Origin: Bacteroidota bacterium
GTDB taxonomy: Bacteria; Bacteroidota; Ignavibacteria; UBA10030; UBA8401
Direction of reading: 5' to 3'
Length of the DNA: 64,000 bases
Assembly: GCA_030679145.1 (NCBI GenBank)
Contig: JAUXTU010000023.1
Span: 19,238-83,237, forward strand
Program-made: the position numbers and the translations under genes
In this document: piece by piece, positions 18,348-27,835 of the stretch
Layout: each line of letters opens with the position of its first letter
Position numbering within the stretch: position 1 is the first letter of the stretch
The notes under the pieces: model-generated
What the model saw: the letters and a program-made list of their open reading frames with translations, nothing else
Databases searched by the model: none
Told to the model about the DNA's origin: nothing

Positions 18348-19442
18348 ATGCCGCCACAAACAGACAAAGAATCCCAGAAAAAATTGATCGGTGAGTTGCT
18401 CAAAGCTGCGGATCGCAACATCAAAGCTGCAGATTGGACGAAAGCGCTTGATGATGTTGCTAAAGCGCTTGCCATTGAGCCGGGTAATATGTACGCCATG
18501 GCGTATAAGGATCGCATCAATGTCTTGCTGACCGAAGAGAAGAAAAAAACTGAAACTGAAAAAGTAAAAAAACTTTCTGAAGATCAAAGCAAGAAAAGCA
18601 CAGAAAAATCTTCCGAAACACCAAAAGAAGAAAAACCTGCTGAGCCAGTAAAGGATCAAGCTTCCGTAGAAGAGAAAAAACCGGAACCCGCAAAAACAGA
18701 ACCTGCAAAACCAGAAACACCGAAAGCGGAAGTTATTGCTCCGGCACCAGCGGTAAAAGATGATGCTGCTGTGCGATTGGAATCGCTCCGCCAGGAATTT
18801 TCCGCAACACAAGCAAAGCTGCAGCGAGAGGTTGCTCAATTATCAATGCAGGTAAAAGAAGCGCAGGCACTGAAAGAGGCAACCGAAAAAAATCTGAATG
18901 CTCAGATCGTTTCACTGCAGCAGGAATTGACATCAGCAAAACAATCCGCAGCTAAAACGGACGACAAAGAAATTAATGCACTGAAAAAAGAAATTGATAC
19001 ACTGAAAGCAAAACATCAGAAAGAGATCGACTCTGCAAAAGAGATTGCAAAAGCAGAAATGCTGACACAGGTTGCCATTCTGCAGAAAGAGACAGAAGCG
19101 GCAAAAAAGAATGCCGAAGGTCCGTCGATCCAAAAACAGGGAGAAACAATCATTCAAAAGATGTTTCACATTGCATGGAAAGACGGTGAAGTCTCGCCCG
19201 ACGAACGCGCATTGCTGGCGATTCTGAAAAATGCGATTCAAATGACCGATCAAAAATTCAACGAGCTGGAGAATTCAACAAAGAGTGAAGCATATGCGAA
19301 TGCATTACGCGGTGTGTGGCAAGACGGAACATTCACTCCGGATGAATTTGACTTTCTTGCAATACTGCGGGAAAAGCTTGGTGTTCCGGCAGAAGAGCAT
19401 TTTAAATTGGAAAGCCAGATCCGTAAAGAAGTAAAAAAATAA
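18348..19442 (+). CDS. Coiled-coil protein with C-terminal TerB-like domain
   Basis: A 364-residue cytoplasmic protein. Residues ~1-60 look like a TPR-type helical hairpin (ADRNIKAADWTKALDDVAKA, LAIEPGNMYAM). Residues ~65-140 are a low-complexity Lys/Glu/Pro linker, and ~140-255 are a long coiled coil. The last ~100 residues hold two copies of a TerB-like motif (IAWKDGEVSPDERALL and VWQDGTFTPDEFDFL), the acidic DG..s.dE pattern of tellurite-resistance TerB domains. No ter operon is nearby, so tellurite resistance should not be assumed. The ATG is used rather than an in-frame TTG 9 nt upstream; neither has a clear Shine-Dalgarno. Confidence 0.7.
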   Translation: MPPQTDKESQKKLIGELLKAADRNIKAADWTKALDDVAKALAIEPGNMYAMAYKDRINVLLTEEKKKTETEKVKKLSEDQSKKSTEKSSETPKEEKPAEPVKDQASVEEKKPEPAKTEPAKPETPKAEVIAPAPAVKDDAAVRLESLRQEFSATQAKLQREVAQLSMQVKEAQALKEATEKNLNAQIVSLQQELTSAKQSAAKTDDKEINALKKEIDTLKAKHQKEIDSAKEIAKAEMLTQVAILQKETEAAKKNAEGPSIQKQGETIIQKMFHIAWKDGEVSPDERALLAILKNAIQMTDQKFNELENSTKSEAYANALRGVWQDGTFTPDEFDFLAILREKLGVPAEEHFKLESQIRKEVKK

Positions 19443-19460
19443 AATTAATTGTCTAAAATT

Positions 19461-19500
19461 AAACCCGATATGGATTTATTTCGTATCGGGTTTTTTATTT
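19461..19500. terminator. Terminator overlapping the end of the convergent glycosyltransferase gene
   Basis: AAACCCGATA and TATCGGGTTT are perfect 10-bp arms followed by T-rich sequence. The stop codon of the minus-strand neighbour lies in the loop. Confidence 0.8.
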
Positions 19501-20129
19501 GTTAATGCATCGGTGAAGATGTCGCATAAACGATTCTCAGAATCGAGATGGTATATATAGGTAGGGAAATTCACTTTACGTACTGAAAAATATCGTTCCA
19601 CCCTTGTGTAAAAATCAAAATCCTCTCCGTATGAAATTGATCTGAAACCGTTCACTTTTTTCAAAACCTTTCTGCGAAAGAAAAATGTACCGCCGATGTG
19701 ACATTTGCTGAGATGAATTTTTTTTCCGGAATTGGTCATATCTGCAACATAATGTTTTTCTTTCGGTCCGATCAATGTTACTCCGCCATGAATGAAATCA
19801 ATGGAGGGATGCTGCTTCATATAGCGAAGTCGTTTTTCCAAATGGAGCGGAGCAAGTTCATCGTCGGAATCAACAAAACAGTTGAAATCGCCGGATGCAA
19901 TTGCCAGACCTCTATTTCGTGCGCTTGCTAACCCTTGATTATTCTGATAACAATAGATGATTTTTAGATCCTTCCGTAAAAATTGCTTCACAATATTATA
20001 TGTCTTATCGTTACTTCCGTCATCAATAATGATCAGCTCCCATTCTTTTTGGGTTTGCTGCAGCACAGAACGAATTGCATTGAGAAGCAGATCAGCTCTA
20101 TTGTATGTGCAAAGGATGATTGAAACCAT
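19476..20129 (-). CDS. Family 2 glycosyltransferase
   Basis: A 217-residue GT-A fold enzyme that transfers a sugar from a nucleotide-sugar donor. It has the GT2 opening (MVSIILCTYNRADLLLNAI), IIIDDGSNDKT and the metal-binding DxD region FVDSDDE, then GGTFFFRRKVLKKVNGF and YGEDFDFYTRV, which matches the acceptor-side ED motif. It starts at the ATG directly before the conserved SIILCTYNR strand; the longer upstream frame has no family similarity. It stands alone between a TerB-like gene and a DUF5686 gene, so its polysaccharide target is unknown. Confidence 0.88.
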   Translation of the reverse strand: MVSIILCTYNRADLLLNAIRSVLQQTQKEWELIIIDDGSNDKTYNIVKQFLRKDLKIIYCYQNNQGLASARNRGLAIASGDFNCFVDSDDELAPLHLEKRLRYMKQHPSIDFIHGGVTLIGPKEKHYVADMTNSGKKIHLSKCHIGGTFFFRRKVLKKVNGFRSISYGEDFDFYTRVERYFSVRKVNFPTYIYHLDSENRLCDIFTDALTNKKPDTK

Positions 20130-20302
20130 TGTAATTGCCAGATTATAGTAAGGAACTTGAATTTGAGTTAATATACTTTTAATTGTTATAGTATTGCAAT
20201 TATGGTAAGGACAAAAAGTTCTGTTAAAAGAATTATCACACATCTATTCCGCTTAGTGTGGTAATTTCTAATAAAAATGCACAATGTGATTTCAAAAACT
20301 CT

Positions 20303-22696
20303 ATGAGGATTATGAAGTATTTGTTGCTGGTTTTATGTTTCGTTATTCAATCTGCATTTACTCAAACACATATCCTCTCTGGTCTTGTTTTAGATGCAAC
20401 AACGTTAGACCCGCTTCCTTCGGCAACAATTCGTGTCATCGGAACATCAAAAGGAACAGTGACCAATTCATCAGGCCAATTTCGAATTGCTCTTCCGGAA
20501 GGAACGATTCACGTTGCGGCAAGCTATCTCGGATATCAATCCGATACGATCATTGTTGAATTGAGTACAAACCAATTTCAAGGAATACAGTTACAACCGA
20601 ACGCAATACAACTTGCAGGCATAACGGTAACAGATGAAGATCCCGCGTATGAAATTATACGGCGCGCAATTGAAAGTAAACAGAAATGGATGACGCAGCT
20701 TCAAACGTTTGAAGGAAAAGCATTCAATAGACTGCAAATTCGAACAGACAGCAGCATCGCAGCAATTACCGAAGCTTATTCTATGCTGTATTGGAGGCAC
20801 GATGATTCTCTTCGCGAAGTGATCACGCAGCAAAAACAGACCGGGAATATTCCAAAATCCTTTTCAGCTTCCCGTGTTGGGAATGTTTTGAATTTCAATG
20901 ACGACCAAATCCGGTTGAATGGGTACCGATTTGTCGGACCAACGGCGCCGAATGCTTTCGACTATTATGAGTATAAACTCCTTTCAACGCGAAAGATGGA
21001 CGATTTTGATGTTTATTCAATCGAATTAATTCCAAAATCAAAGATTGCGCCATTGTTCAAAGGAATAATTTCCATTGCTGAGAGATCGTATTCGGTGATG
21101 GATGTAGATGTGAGACCGAACGAGGCAATGTCACAGCCATTCGTCGATCTTCGCGATGCGCGGCATCGTCAAACATTCATTCTTTTTGAAAACAAATTTT
21201 GGCTTCCAAACAATTATCGTTTTGACGGAACGATCAAGATCAATCTTATGGGATTGAAATTTCCGGCATTTACAATTGAACGGGATGTAGTTATCTATAA
21301 TTATTCCATCAATCCGGAATTTGCCGATACTATTCGTCTCTTGAATCAATTCACGATCGATTCCTCGGTAACAAAATATGATTCCACATTCTGGACTGAG
21401 AATGATGTTCTTCCGTTGACTGCAGAGCAAGATACCGCATATAAAATATTAGACAGTACACAGACGCTGGATAAAAAATTCGCACCAAAAGGATTTGCCG
21501 CGTCATTCTTGGAAGCATCCGGCGGTACATTTGGAATTGCCGATGTGTGGTTCAATCGTGTAGAAGGTCTTCATCTCGGCGTCAGCAAATCCTTCGACAA
21601 TGTCTTCGAGAATTTCGACCTGCGCGGCGGGATTGGGTATGGTCTATCAGATAAACAATGGAAGTACGAAACCGGCGTTACCATTCATTTTGGAGGGAAG
21701 CAAACATCTTCCGCCTCATCAGGATTTGCGAGTATCAGTTTAAAACGACAAATGTTCTCGTTGAGTCTTGATCTTTATGATAAGCATTACAGTTTTCCGG
21801 AACCGATATTCAGCGGGTTGTTTTTGAATTCTCTTGCTGCGCTTTTTTTAAAGGATGATGTTCAAGATTATTTTCGAGCGAAAGGATCAACTGCAGTAAT
21901 CACCTATGCATACAATGGAACAACACGCTTCACTTTCAGTGCATTGACTGAACAACAATTATCAGTCTATCAAACAACAAATTATTCAATATTGAAACGC
22001 AACGATCCGTACGTCTATCAACCTTCGATCATCAATGGACGAATGAATGAAGTAAAAATTTCTATTCATCAAGGTTCCTCCGGGCTTTTTGGGTTTGCGA
22101 AGGATGCATATCTTCTTTCCGCAACCGGAGTACATTCATCCGCGGTGATTGGCAGTGATTTTGATTTTACCAAACTCATGGGAAAAGCAAGGATGAAGTT
22201 TGCTACGATGAACAAAGAAGAATTAGTTTTTCCGCCAGCGATTGGATTTCAAATTGCAGGCGGAACAACCATCGGAGCTCTTCCCCCGCAGCGATATTTT
22301 GAGCTCTATTCACGATTCGAAACATTTGCAGGATATGGTACATTGAAAGGATTACCACGAAGAGAGTACTATGGTGATAGTTATCTTCAGTTTACAATTG
22401 ATCATAATTTCCGGCGTGTATTGTTTGCTCCGTTCGACATCCAATGGCTCATGGAGTCGAATCTTGAATTGATCGTTGAAGCAAACACAGCGAGAAGTTG
22501 GTTCTCTGGTAACGAATTGCGGACGCCCTTGTTTCCATCACGTGATTCACACGGATGGTATACGGAAGCAAGCATTGGCATTTCGAACATCTTGGATGTA
22601 TTCCGTTTTGATGTAACGAGAAGATTTTCGTCACCCGGTGATTGGTCATACACGTTAACTGCGTCCGATTTCATTATGGCTTTAATTCCGCAATAA
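20303..22696 (+). CDS. DUF5686 outer-membrane protein with carboxypeptidase-regulatory-like domain
   Basis: A 797-residue exported protein. A signal peptide (~1-22, ending SAFTQT) is followed by a carboxypeptidase-regulatory-like domain (~25-110: GLVLDATTLDPLPSATI, TNSSGQFRIALPEG). Next comes the DUF5686 signature beginning PAYEIIRRAIESKQKW (~113), and then a long beta-strand-rich region likely to form an outer-membrane barrel. The family is common in Bacteroidota; its function is unknown. A second in-frame ATG three codons later, with GAGG just before it, could be the true start. It is divergent from the glycosyltransferase gene. Confidence 0.85.
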   Translation: MRIMKYLLLVLCFVIQSAFTQTHILSGLVLDATTLDPLPSATIRVIGTSKGTVTNSSGQFRIALPEGTIHVAASYLGYQSDTIIVELSTNQFQGIQLQPNAIQLAGITVTDEDPAYEIIRRAIESKQKWMTQLQTFEGKAFNRLQIRTDSSIAAITEAYSMLYWRHDDSLREVITQQKQTGNIPKSFSASRVGNVLNFNDDQIRLNGYRFVGPTAPNAFDYYEYKLLSTRKMDDFDVYSIELIPKSKIAPLFKGIISIAERSYSVMDVDVRPNEAMSQPFVDLRDARHRQTFILFENKFWLPNNYRFDGTIKINLMGLKFPAFTIERDVVIYNYSINPEFADTIRLLNQFTIDSSVTKYDSTFWTENDVLPLTAEQDTAYKILDSTQTLDKKFAPKGFAASFLEASGGTFGIADVWFNRVEGLHLGVSKSFDNVFENFDLRGGIGYGLSDKQWKYETGVTIHFGGKQTSSASSGFASISLKRQMFSLSLDLYDKHYSFPEPIFSGLFLNSLAALFLKDDVQDYFRAKGSTAVITYAYNGTTRFTFSALTEQQLSVYQTTNYSILKRNDPYVYQPSIINGRMNEVKISIHQGSSGLFGFAKDAYLLSATGVHSSAVIGSDFDFTKLMGKARMKFATMNKEELVFPPAIGFQIAGGTTIGALPPQRYFELYSRFETFAGYGTLKGLPRREYYGDSYLQFTIDHNFRRVLFAPFDIQWLMESNLELIVEANTARSWFSGNELRTPLFPSRDSHGWYTEASIGISNILDVFRFDVTRRFSSPGDWSYTLTASDFIMALIPQ

Positions 22697-22787
22697 TTTT
22701 TTTTTTGCAAAATTTATCGTTTCGCTTTTGTAGAACATCACAAAAATTCGTAATATAAAAGTGATTTTTATCATTTGAGAAAGTCCT

Positions 22788-24410
22788 ATGAATATTCTAT
22801 TAACAATCCCGTTATGCCTGTTTCAATTAGCACCGCCATCCGATGCGTTGAAATTTATCACTGCCGAAAAACTCCGTTCGCATATTGCTGTTCTTGCGCA
22901 CGATTCGCTTGAAGGTCGAGGTCCGTCTTCTACCGGGGATAAAAAAGCAACAGCTTATATTGTTTCACAATTCAAAAAATTCGGATTGAAACCAGCCGGA
23001 GAGAAAAAAACATTTATTCAAAAGGTTCCACTTGTTGGTGTAACCGTTGATAATGTTACAACACTGAGAATCGGAAATCAGAAAGAGAAAATGGAACTAA
23101 CATATTCTACTGATTTTGTTGCAACTACAGGAACTTACGATCCGCTGATCGAATTCCACGATGCAGAATTGGTCTTTGTCGGTTTTGGCATTGTTGCACC
23201 GGAACAGCAGTGGAATGATTACAAGGATGTTGATGTCCGCGGAAAAATTCTGGTGATGATGAATAACGACCCTTCATCCGACGATCAGAAATTCTTTGCA
23301 GGAAAAGGGAGAACATATTACGGACGATGGACATATAAATATGAAATTGCTGCTGAGAAAGGCGCGTTGGGAGCTATTGTCATTCATACAACGTCGTCTG
23401 CTGGATACCGGTATGAAGTAATTCAAAATTCGTGGAGCAGGGAGATGTTCGATCTTGAGGAAAAATCTTCTTCGAATGCATTGAAACTGAAAGCATGGAC
23501 AACCGAGGAAGCGACAAAAAAATATCTGCTCCTTGCCGGATATGATCTTGATTCACTTATTGCAAAAGCACAACTCAACTCATTCAAGCCGATTCCTCTC
23601 GGAATTACATTGAATGGAACTATGAGATCTGTTATCAAAAGAATTGAGACAAATAATATTGTCGGCAAAGTGGAGGGGAGCGATCCATTATTGAAAGATC
23701 AGTATGTTATTTTTACCGCACACTATGATCATTTCGGGATTGGAAGACCGATCAACGGCGATTCGATCTATAATGGAGCACTTGATAATGCTTCGGGAAC
23801 ATCATTGATGTTGAATCTTGCAGAAACATTTTCTTTGCTCAAAGAAAAACCAAAACGTTCCATGTTGTTTGCAGCAGTTGCAGCCGAAGAACAAGGGTTG
23901 CTCGGTTCGAAATATTATGCGAACAATCCAACAGTACTGGCAAAAAAGATTGCTGCAAATATCAATACGGATGTCATTAATATTGTCGGACCGACGTCGG
24001 ATATTTCTTTTCAAGGAAGCGACCGATCTTCTCTTGGAGATGACCTCGCTGTGATTGGAAAAGAAATGAATTTTACAGTGAAACCGGATCAAGCTCCTGA
24101 GCAAGGAGGATTTTACCGGAGCGACCATTTTAGTTTTGCCAAAGTCGGCATTCCGGCAATGTCAATGGGAGGCGGAAGGGAAGTGATCGGTGTTGATACG
24201 GCGTTTGTGCGAATGATACGCGAGCGCGGCGGAAAAAATTATCATCAGCCAAGTGATGAGATCAGCGATGATTGGAATTATAACGGTGCGCTGCAACAAG
24301 CTGAAATCGTAATTCGTTTGGGGTGGAGAATAGCTAATATTATTGAGATGCCATATTGGAACAGTGGAAACGAATTTGAATCGATCAGGAAAAAAATGTT
24401 GGCACAGTAA
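22788..24410 (+). CDS. Exported M28 family zinc aminopeptidase with PA domain
   Basis: A 540-residue metallopeptidase. A short hydrophobic N-terminus suggests export. A PA-like insert (about residues 100-250, with FVGFGIVAPEQQWNDYKDVD) precedes the catalytic M28 domain, where the zinc ligands appear in order: HYDHFG (~312), DNASGTS (~333), AEEQGLLGS (~366), NTDV and RSDHFSF near the C-terminus. These fit the di-zinc site of M28 aminopeptidases. Together with the S46, S9 and DPP III enzymes in the window it suggests breakdown of external peptides. It is convergent with trhO, with a gap of about 20 nt. Confidence 0.92.
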   Translation: MNILLTIPLCLFQLAPPSDALKFITAEKLRSHIAVLAHDSLEGRGPSSTGDKKATAYIVSQFKKFGLKPAGEKKTFIQKVPLVGVTVDNVTTLRIGNQKEKMELTYSTDFVATTGTYDPLIEFHDAELVFVGFGIVAPEQQWNDYKDVDVRGKILVMMNNDPSSDDQKFFAGKGRTYYGRWTYKYEIAAEKGALGAIVIHTTSSAGYRYEVIQNSWSREMFDLEEKSSSNALKLKAWTTEEATKKYLLLAGYDLDSLIAKAQLNSFKPIPLGITLNGTMRSVIKRIETNNIVGKVEGSDPLLKDQYVIFTAHYDHFGIGRPINGDSIYNGALDNASGTSLMLNLAETFSLLKEKPKRSMLFAAVAAEEQGLLGSKYYANNPTVLAKKIAANINTDVINIVGPTSDISFQGSDRSSLGDDLAVIGKEMNFTVKPDQAPEQGGFYRSDHFSFAKVGIPAMSMGGGREVIGVDTAFVRMIRERGGKNYHQPSDEISDDWNYNGALQQAEIVIRLGWRIANIIEMPYWNSGNEFESIRKKMLAQ

Positions 24411-24433
24411 AAATATTGTTAACGCTTTTCCTG

Positions 24434-25345
24434 TTATCTGCTGAATTCCAGTTGTTCCCGCCGAGGTGCGGATTCACATTCTTTACTGCAGGAACGAAGT
24501 GTCTTTTGTTCACATTCTTCACATTGAAAATGCTGATTGTGGCAGTCAATATTTGCACAGTTGATGTATCGGTCACTCGGTTTACCGCAATGAATGCATG
24601 TTGTCAACACGGTATATTCTTCCGTATGGTTGATGGGAACGGCAACACGCTGATCGAACACGTAGCATAATCCTTCCCACAATTTTCCTTTCACATTCTC
24701 ATCTTTTCCGTAGGTTACAATTCCGCCGTGAAGCTGGGCAACATGCTCAAATCCTTCACTCATCATGAACGCAGTCAACTTTTCGCAGCGGACACCGCCG
24801 GTGCAATAGGTTAGGATCGTTTTATCCTTATATGCGGAAAGGTTTTCCCGTATCCAAAATGGAAAATCGCGGAATGATTTTACCGGCGGACGGATGGCGT
24901 TCTTAAAATGCCCCAGATCATATTCATAATCCGTTCTTCCGTCAAGTATAAGCACATCGTCATGCTGCATCGTTTCATACCATTCTTCGGGTGAAAGATA
25001 TTGGCCGGTCTGTTTCAACGGACTTCCATTCTCGCCGACCCGAAACGTTACCAGTTCTTCTTTTGCGCGGACGAATAATTTATCGAAGACATGTCCATCG
25101 CATTCATCGATCTTGAACTGCATATCAGCGAATCGTTCATCCATTTGTAGTGTGGTGATGTAAAATTCGGTCTGTTCAACAGTTCCGGATATTGTGCCGT
25201 TGATCCCTTCCGGTGAGATCAAAATTCTTCCCTTTATTCCTAATTGCCAGCATACATGAAGATGATGCTGTGCAAACAGCGCAAAGCCATGGATTGGGAC
25301 AAACTTATAGAACAGCAATACACGATATGGTTTTGTTGAATTCAC
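24434..25345 (-). CDS. trhO: tRNA uridine(34) hydroxylase TrhO (rhodanese-like)
   Basis: A 303-residue protein of the YceA/TrhO family, which hydroxylates U34 of certain tRNAs to 5-hydroxyuridine with oxygen. The N-terminal domain has GRILISPEGINGTISG, and the rhodanese domain (~120-230) carries the active-site cysteine in CTGGVRC (Cys181) preceded by LDGRTDYEYDLGHF. The C-terminal region has four Cys pairs (CIHCGKPSDRYINC, CHNQHFQCEEC) resembling the zinc-binding tail of longer family members. The order of domains and the length match. Confidence 0.93.
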   Translation of the reverse strand: MNSTKPYRVLLFYKFVPIHGFALFAQHHLHVCWQLGIKGRILISPEGINGTISGTVEQTEFYITTLQMDERFADMQFKIDECDGHVFDKLFVRAKEELVTFRVGENGSPLKQTGQYLSPEEWYETMQHDDVLILDGRTDYEYDLGHFKNAIRPPVKSFRDFPFWIRENLSAYKDKTILTYCTGGVRCEKLTAFMMSEGFEHVAQLHGGIVTYGKDENVKGKLWEGLCYVFDQRVAVPINHTEEYTVLTTCIHCGKPSDRYINCANIDCHNQHFQCEECEQKTLRSCSKECESAPRREQLEFSR

Positions 25346-25383
25346 ACCATAATGTACGGAAAAATTGGTTAATTCAGAACAAT

Positions 25384-25447
25384 GTCATACCGAACTCGTT
25401 TCGGCATCTTTTTTTAGAAAATAGATGCTGACATTCGTCAGCATGAC
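25384..25447. repeat. Palindromic repeat element, type 1, intergenic copy
   Basis: A 64-bp element starting GTCATACCGAACTCG and ending CGTCAGCATGAC. Each half folds on itself (ATGCTGAC/GTCAGCAT in the right half; CCGAA/TTCGG in the left). It matches, with few changes and a short length difference, the copy at 29757-29818 inside a gene. Such GTCATGCTGA repeats are scattered in many Bacteroidota-like genomes. Confidence 0.75.
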
Positions 25448-25455
25448 GTTGTGGG

Positions 25456-25761
25456 TTATGACACTGTATCTTTCACAAATTCAACAACGATCATCGCATC
25501 ATTGATCGGATCGACGGAAGGGGAATTAAAATTTGCATTAAGTCGTGTAGCAAGGCGTTCAAGTGCAGAATGGACATTTTCAGGGAGAGCAGGATCATCT
25601 ATTGCAGATTGGATCAACTTAATAAAATCGTCGGACGATTGGCGATAGAACTGCTGAAGCGCAATTCCGGCAATGCGTCGCGCAGTCGTGCGGGTTCGTC
25701 CCGGATTCTCATTCGGACGGACGCGCTGCAATTCTGTTTCGATTTTTAGGAGCCAGTTCAT
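25456..25761 (-). CDS. Hypothetical helical protein
   Basis: A 101-residue predicted cytoplasmic protein, not recognised. It is mostly helical, with an arginine-rich segment (PGRTRTTARRIAGIALQQF) at residues ~17-35 and no signal peptide, membrane helix or cysteine pair. The ATG before NWLLKIETEL was chosen because the upstream extension is hydrophobic and out of character with the rest. It lies between a palindromic repeat and the AT-rich island. Codon use resembles the core genes, not the island. Confidence 0.55.
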   Translation of the reverse strand: MNWLLKIETELQRVRPNENPGRTRTTARRIAGIALQQFYRQSSDDFIKLIQSAIDDPALPENVHSALERLATRLNANFNSPSVDPINDAMIVVEFVKDTVS

Positions 25762-25895
25762 AGAAATTAATATTAAGGAATAGAGCATTTTACAGTGTAA
25801 AATCAATGGATTTTACAACAACTCTTGATTCAGCCCTCTAATAAATGGGCTAGTAAGGGAAAATACAAATTATTTTTGTAACTTTATTTAAGACC

Positions 25896-26777
25896 ATGAA
25901 TTATCAATCCCTCAAAATATTTGCACTATTTATTCTATTAACATTAGAATCTTCAGGCAATGACCGAAATGATTGTATTGATAGTAGCGTAACGCATTGC
26001 AGTAATTTGGGAAATAATTTACAGATTAATCTTATTGATTCTACCAATTATTTTAATGTTGAGTTAGCTAAATATTATGAAAAAAATGAATTATATGATA
26101 AAGCATTAAACGAATATACAGAACTTTTGAAAAACGGAAAAAATCATGAGAGAGTTGTTGCTTTAGAAGGTATTAAACGTGTTGAAGACAATAAAAATAA
26201 TTTATTTTATAAATTTAAAATATTTTGCATAGATTATTCTCAACCAATAGCATTTGTTTTCATTCTTTTTATCCTTTTTATAATCATCATTAAATTTACT
26301 TATTTAATAATTAAAAAAGTTAATAAAAAAATTTCAATTAATATTATGCCATTTTCTTCATCTAATTTAGCACAAGATTTGTTTTTCATTTTTAAGATTT
26401 ACATTGAATGGAATTTATCGCAATTGAAAAATTTCGGTGAACTTAAAAAACGTGTTTCGTATAACGAATTAGAATCCCCAAAACCTGTTATGCGATCTAA
26501 AACTGTAAACGAGTTGTTTGAAATTACATCGCAGATTATAGATTCTCGTGTTGGAGCAATTAATAAAACAATTTATAATTTTTTATTCCCAAGCGATTAT
26601 ATAATTTGTGGGAATATTGATGTTGTTAATGAAAAAAGACGAAAAATATTTGTTACTGTAAATCATAAGGGGAATATTCTTAAAATGTGGGAAAAATCAG
26701 TTCCAACAAATTATTTAAATGATGAATTAAATTCATTGACCTATCAAGTGTTAGTTTTCATTGAAGAACAAAATTAA
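25896..26777 (+). CDS. Hypothetical membrane-anchored protein, island gene
   Basis: A 293-residue protein that I cannot place in a named family. It has an N-terminal hydrophobic segment (~8-18, possible signal), a short exported helical region resembling one TPR unit (AKYYEKNELYDKALNEYTEL, ~56-75), one strong membrane helix (~118-138) and a C-terminal domain of ~140 residues. The strand pattern at the end (YIICGNIDVVNEKRRKIFV, then ILKMWEKSV) faintly resembles TolB/CsgG-like sensor domains, which is only a guess. The gene is much more AT-rich than those to its left. It lies 9 nt before the TPR gene, so the two form one unit. Confidence 0.55.
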   Translation: MNYQSLKIFALFILLTLESSGNDRNDCIDSSVTHCSNLGNNLQINLIDSTNYFNVELAKYYEKNELYDKALNEYTELLKNGKNHERVVALEGIKRVEDNKNNLFYKFKIFCIDYSQPIAFVFILFILFIIIIKFTYLIIKKVNKKISINIMPFSSSNLAQDLFFIFKIYIEWNLSQLKNFGELKKRVSYNELESPKPVMRSKTVNELFEITSQIIDSRVGAINKTIYNFLFPSDYIICGNIDVVNEKRRKIFVTVNHKGNILKMWEKSVPTNYLNDELNSLTYQVLVFIEEQN

Positions 26778-26786
26778 ATAAAAACT

Positions 26787-27827
26787 ATGCATACACAAAC
26801 ATCCAACCAAAAAGTTTTTGAAAATGTCAAATTTGCCCTCGGGAAAATAGAGAATTATCATCATTCTCGAAACATTGCAAATTTACAAGATGCTGAAATA
26901 GCACTTAGTGCTTCATTGAGAGAAGACTCAGAATATCTTGATGCGGTTTTCTATTCGGGTGTTCTTATGGATTTAATGGGACGTTCTGCAGATTCACCCC
27001 CGTTTTTCGAAAGAATATTAAAAGAAGTTAAAGATCCTAATTTAATAAGTGAAGCACAATTTAATTTAGGCGTATCCTATTATCATAGGTACGGTCATGA
27101 GTACTTAAACATTGCTGAATCGTATTTTGTAAAGGTTATTAATTCAACTAATAACAGGGCCTTAAAAAAATTAGCAATTGCAAGTTTAGCTCAAACCTAT
27201 GCTATGTGGATGATTCCAAATGCTGCGCAAAAAGAATTAATTAAAAACGCTCAAACAAAAGAAACTGTTTATAATCACATAAAAGAAAAATATTCCAAGT
27301 TTAATGATTACTCAAAACAAATAACACTTTATTCAATGTTATTTATTGGTAATTCAAAAGAAAAACGGAAAATCAATGCTATTATTAAGAATGCCAGAGG
27401 TATTGCATTGATGTATTACAGTGATTATTTAGCAAATGATGTAAAAAGTAAATTAAAATATTTAAATAAATCATTAACAAATATTAAAGAATCTGAAAAA
27501 CTGATTTCTAATGATTGGGCGTATATTTGTAACCTGGGTTCTGTGCATTGGAGAATAGCTTTGGCAACAGAGAATAAAACAGAACAAATCAGAGAATATG
27601 AAGAAGCAATTCAACTGTTTAACAAAGTGATCACTTCTTTACGTCCTAATTATGGTTTTGCTTTTTACGAACTTGGGCGAATTTATAGAACCAAAGGAGA
27701 TTTTGATAAGGCAATTGAATATTTCAATCTATCATTAGGTATTGAGGATAAATATAGAGAGGTTAGTAATAAAACGGTAAACAATGAAAAAGGTAGGGCG
27801 GAACGAAACAATTCATCTTTTCCGTAA
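26787..27827 (+). CDS. TPR-repeat protein, island gene
   Basis: A 346-residue soluble protein made almost entirely of helical pairs. The clearest TPR units are near residues ~85-105 (SEAQFNLGVSYYHRYGHEYL) and ~285-320 (YGFAFYELGRIYRTKGDFDKA, then IEYFNLSLGI). There is no signal peptide and no catalytic motif. TPR proteins usually hold partner proteins. It follows the membrane-anchored gene by 9 nt and may act with it at the membrane. Strong AT bias as in its neighbour. It ends 8 nt from the convergent methyltransferase gene. Confidence 0.6.
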   Translation: MHTQTSNQKVFENVKFALGKIENYHHSRNIANLQDAEIALSASLREDSEYLDAVFYSGVLMDLMGRSADSPPFFERILKEVKDPNLISEAQFNLGVSYYHRYGHEYLNIAESYFVKVINSTNNRALKKLAIASLAQTYAMWMIPNAAQKELIKNAQTKETVYNHIKEKYSKFNDYSKQITLYSMLFIGNSKEKRKINAIIKNARGIALMYYSDYLANDVKSKLKYLNKSLTNIKESEKLISNDWAYICNLGSVHWRIALATENKTEQIREYEEAIQLFNKVITSLRPNYGFAFYELGRIYRTKGDFDKAIEYFNLSLGIEDKYREVSNKTVNNEKGRAERNNSSFP

Positions 27828-27835
27828 ACAATATT

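Noticed and set aside
18348..19442. Calling the TerB-like protein a tellurite-resistance protein
   Set aside because: There are no other ter genes nearby and the domain occurs in proteins of other roles.
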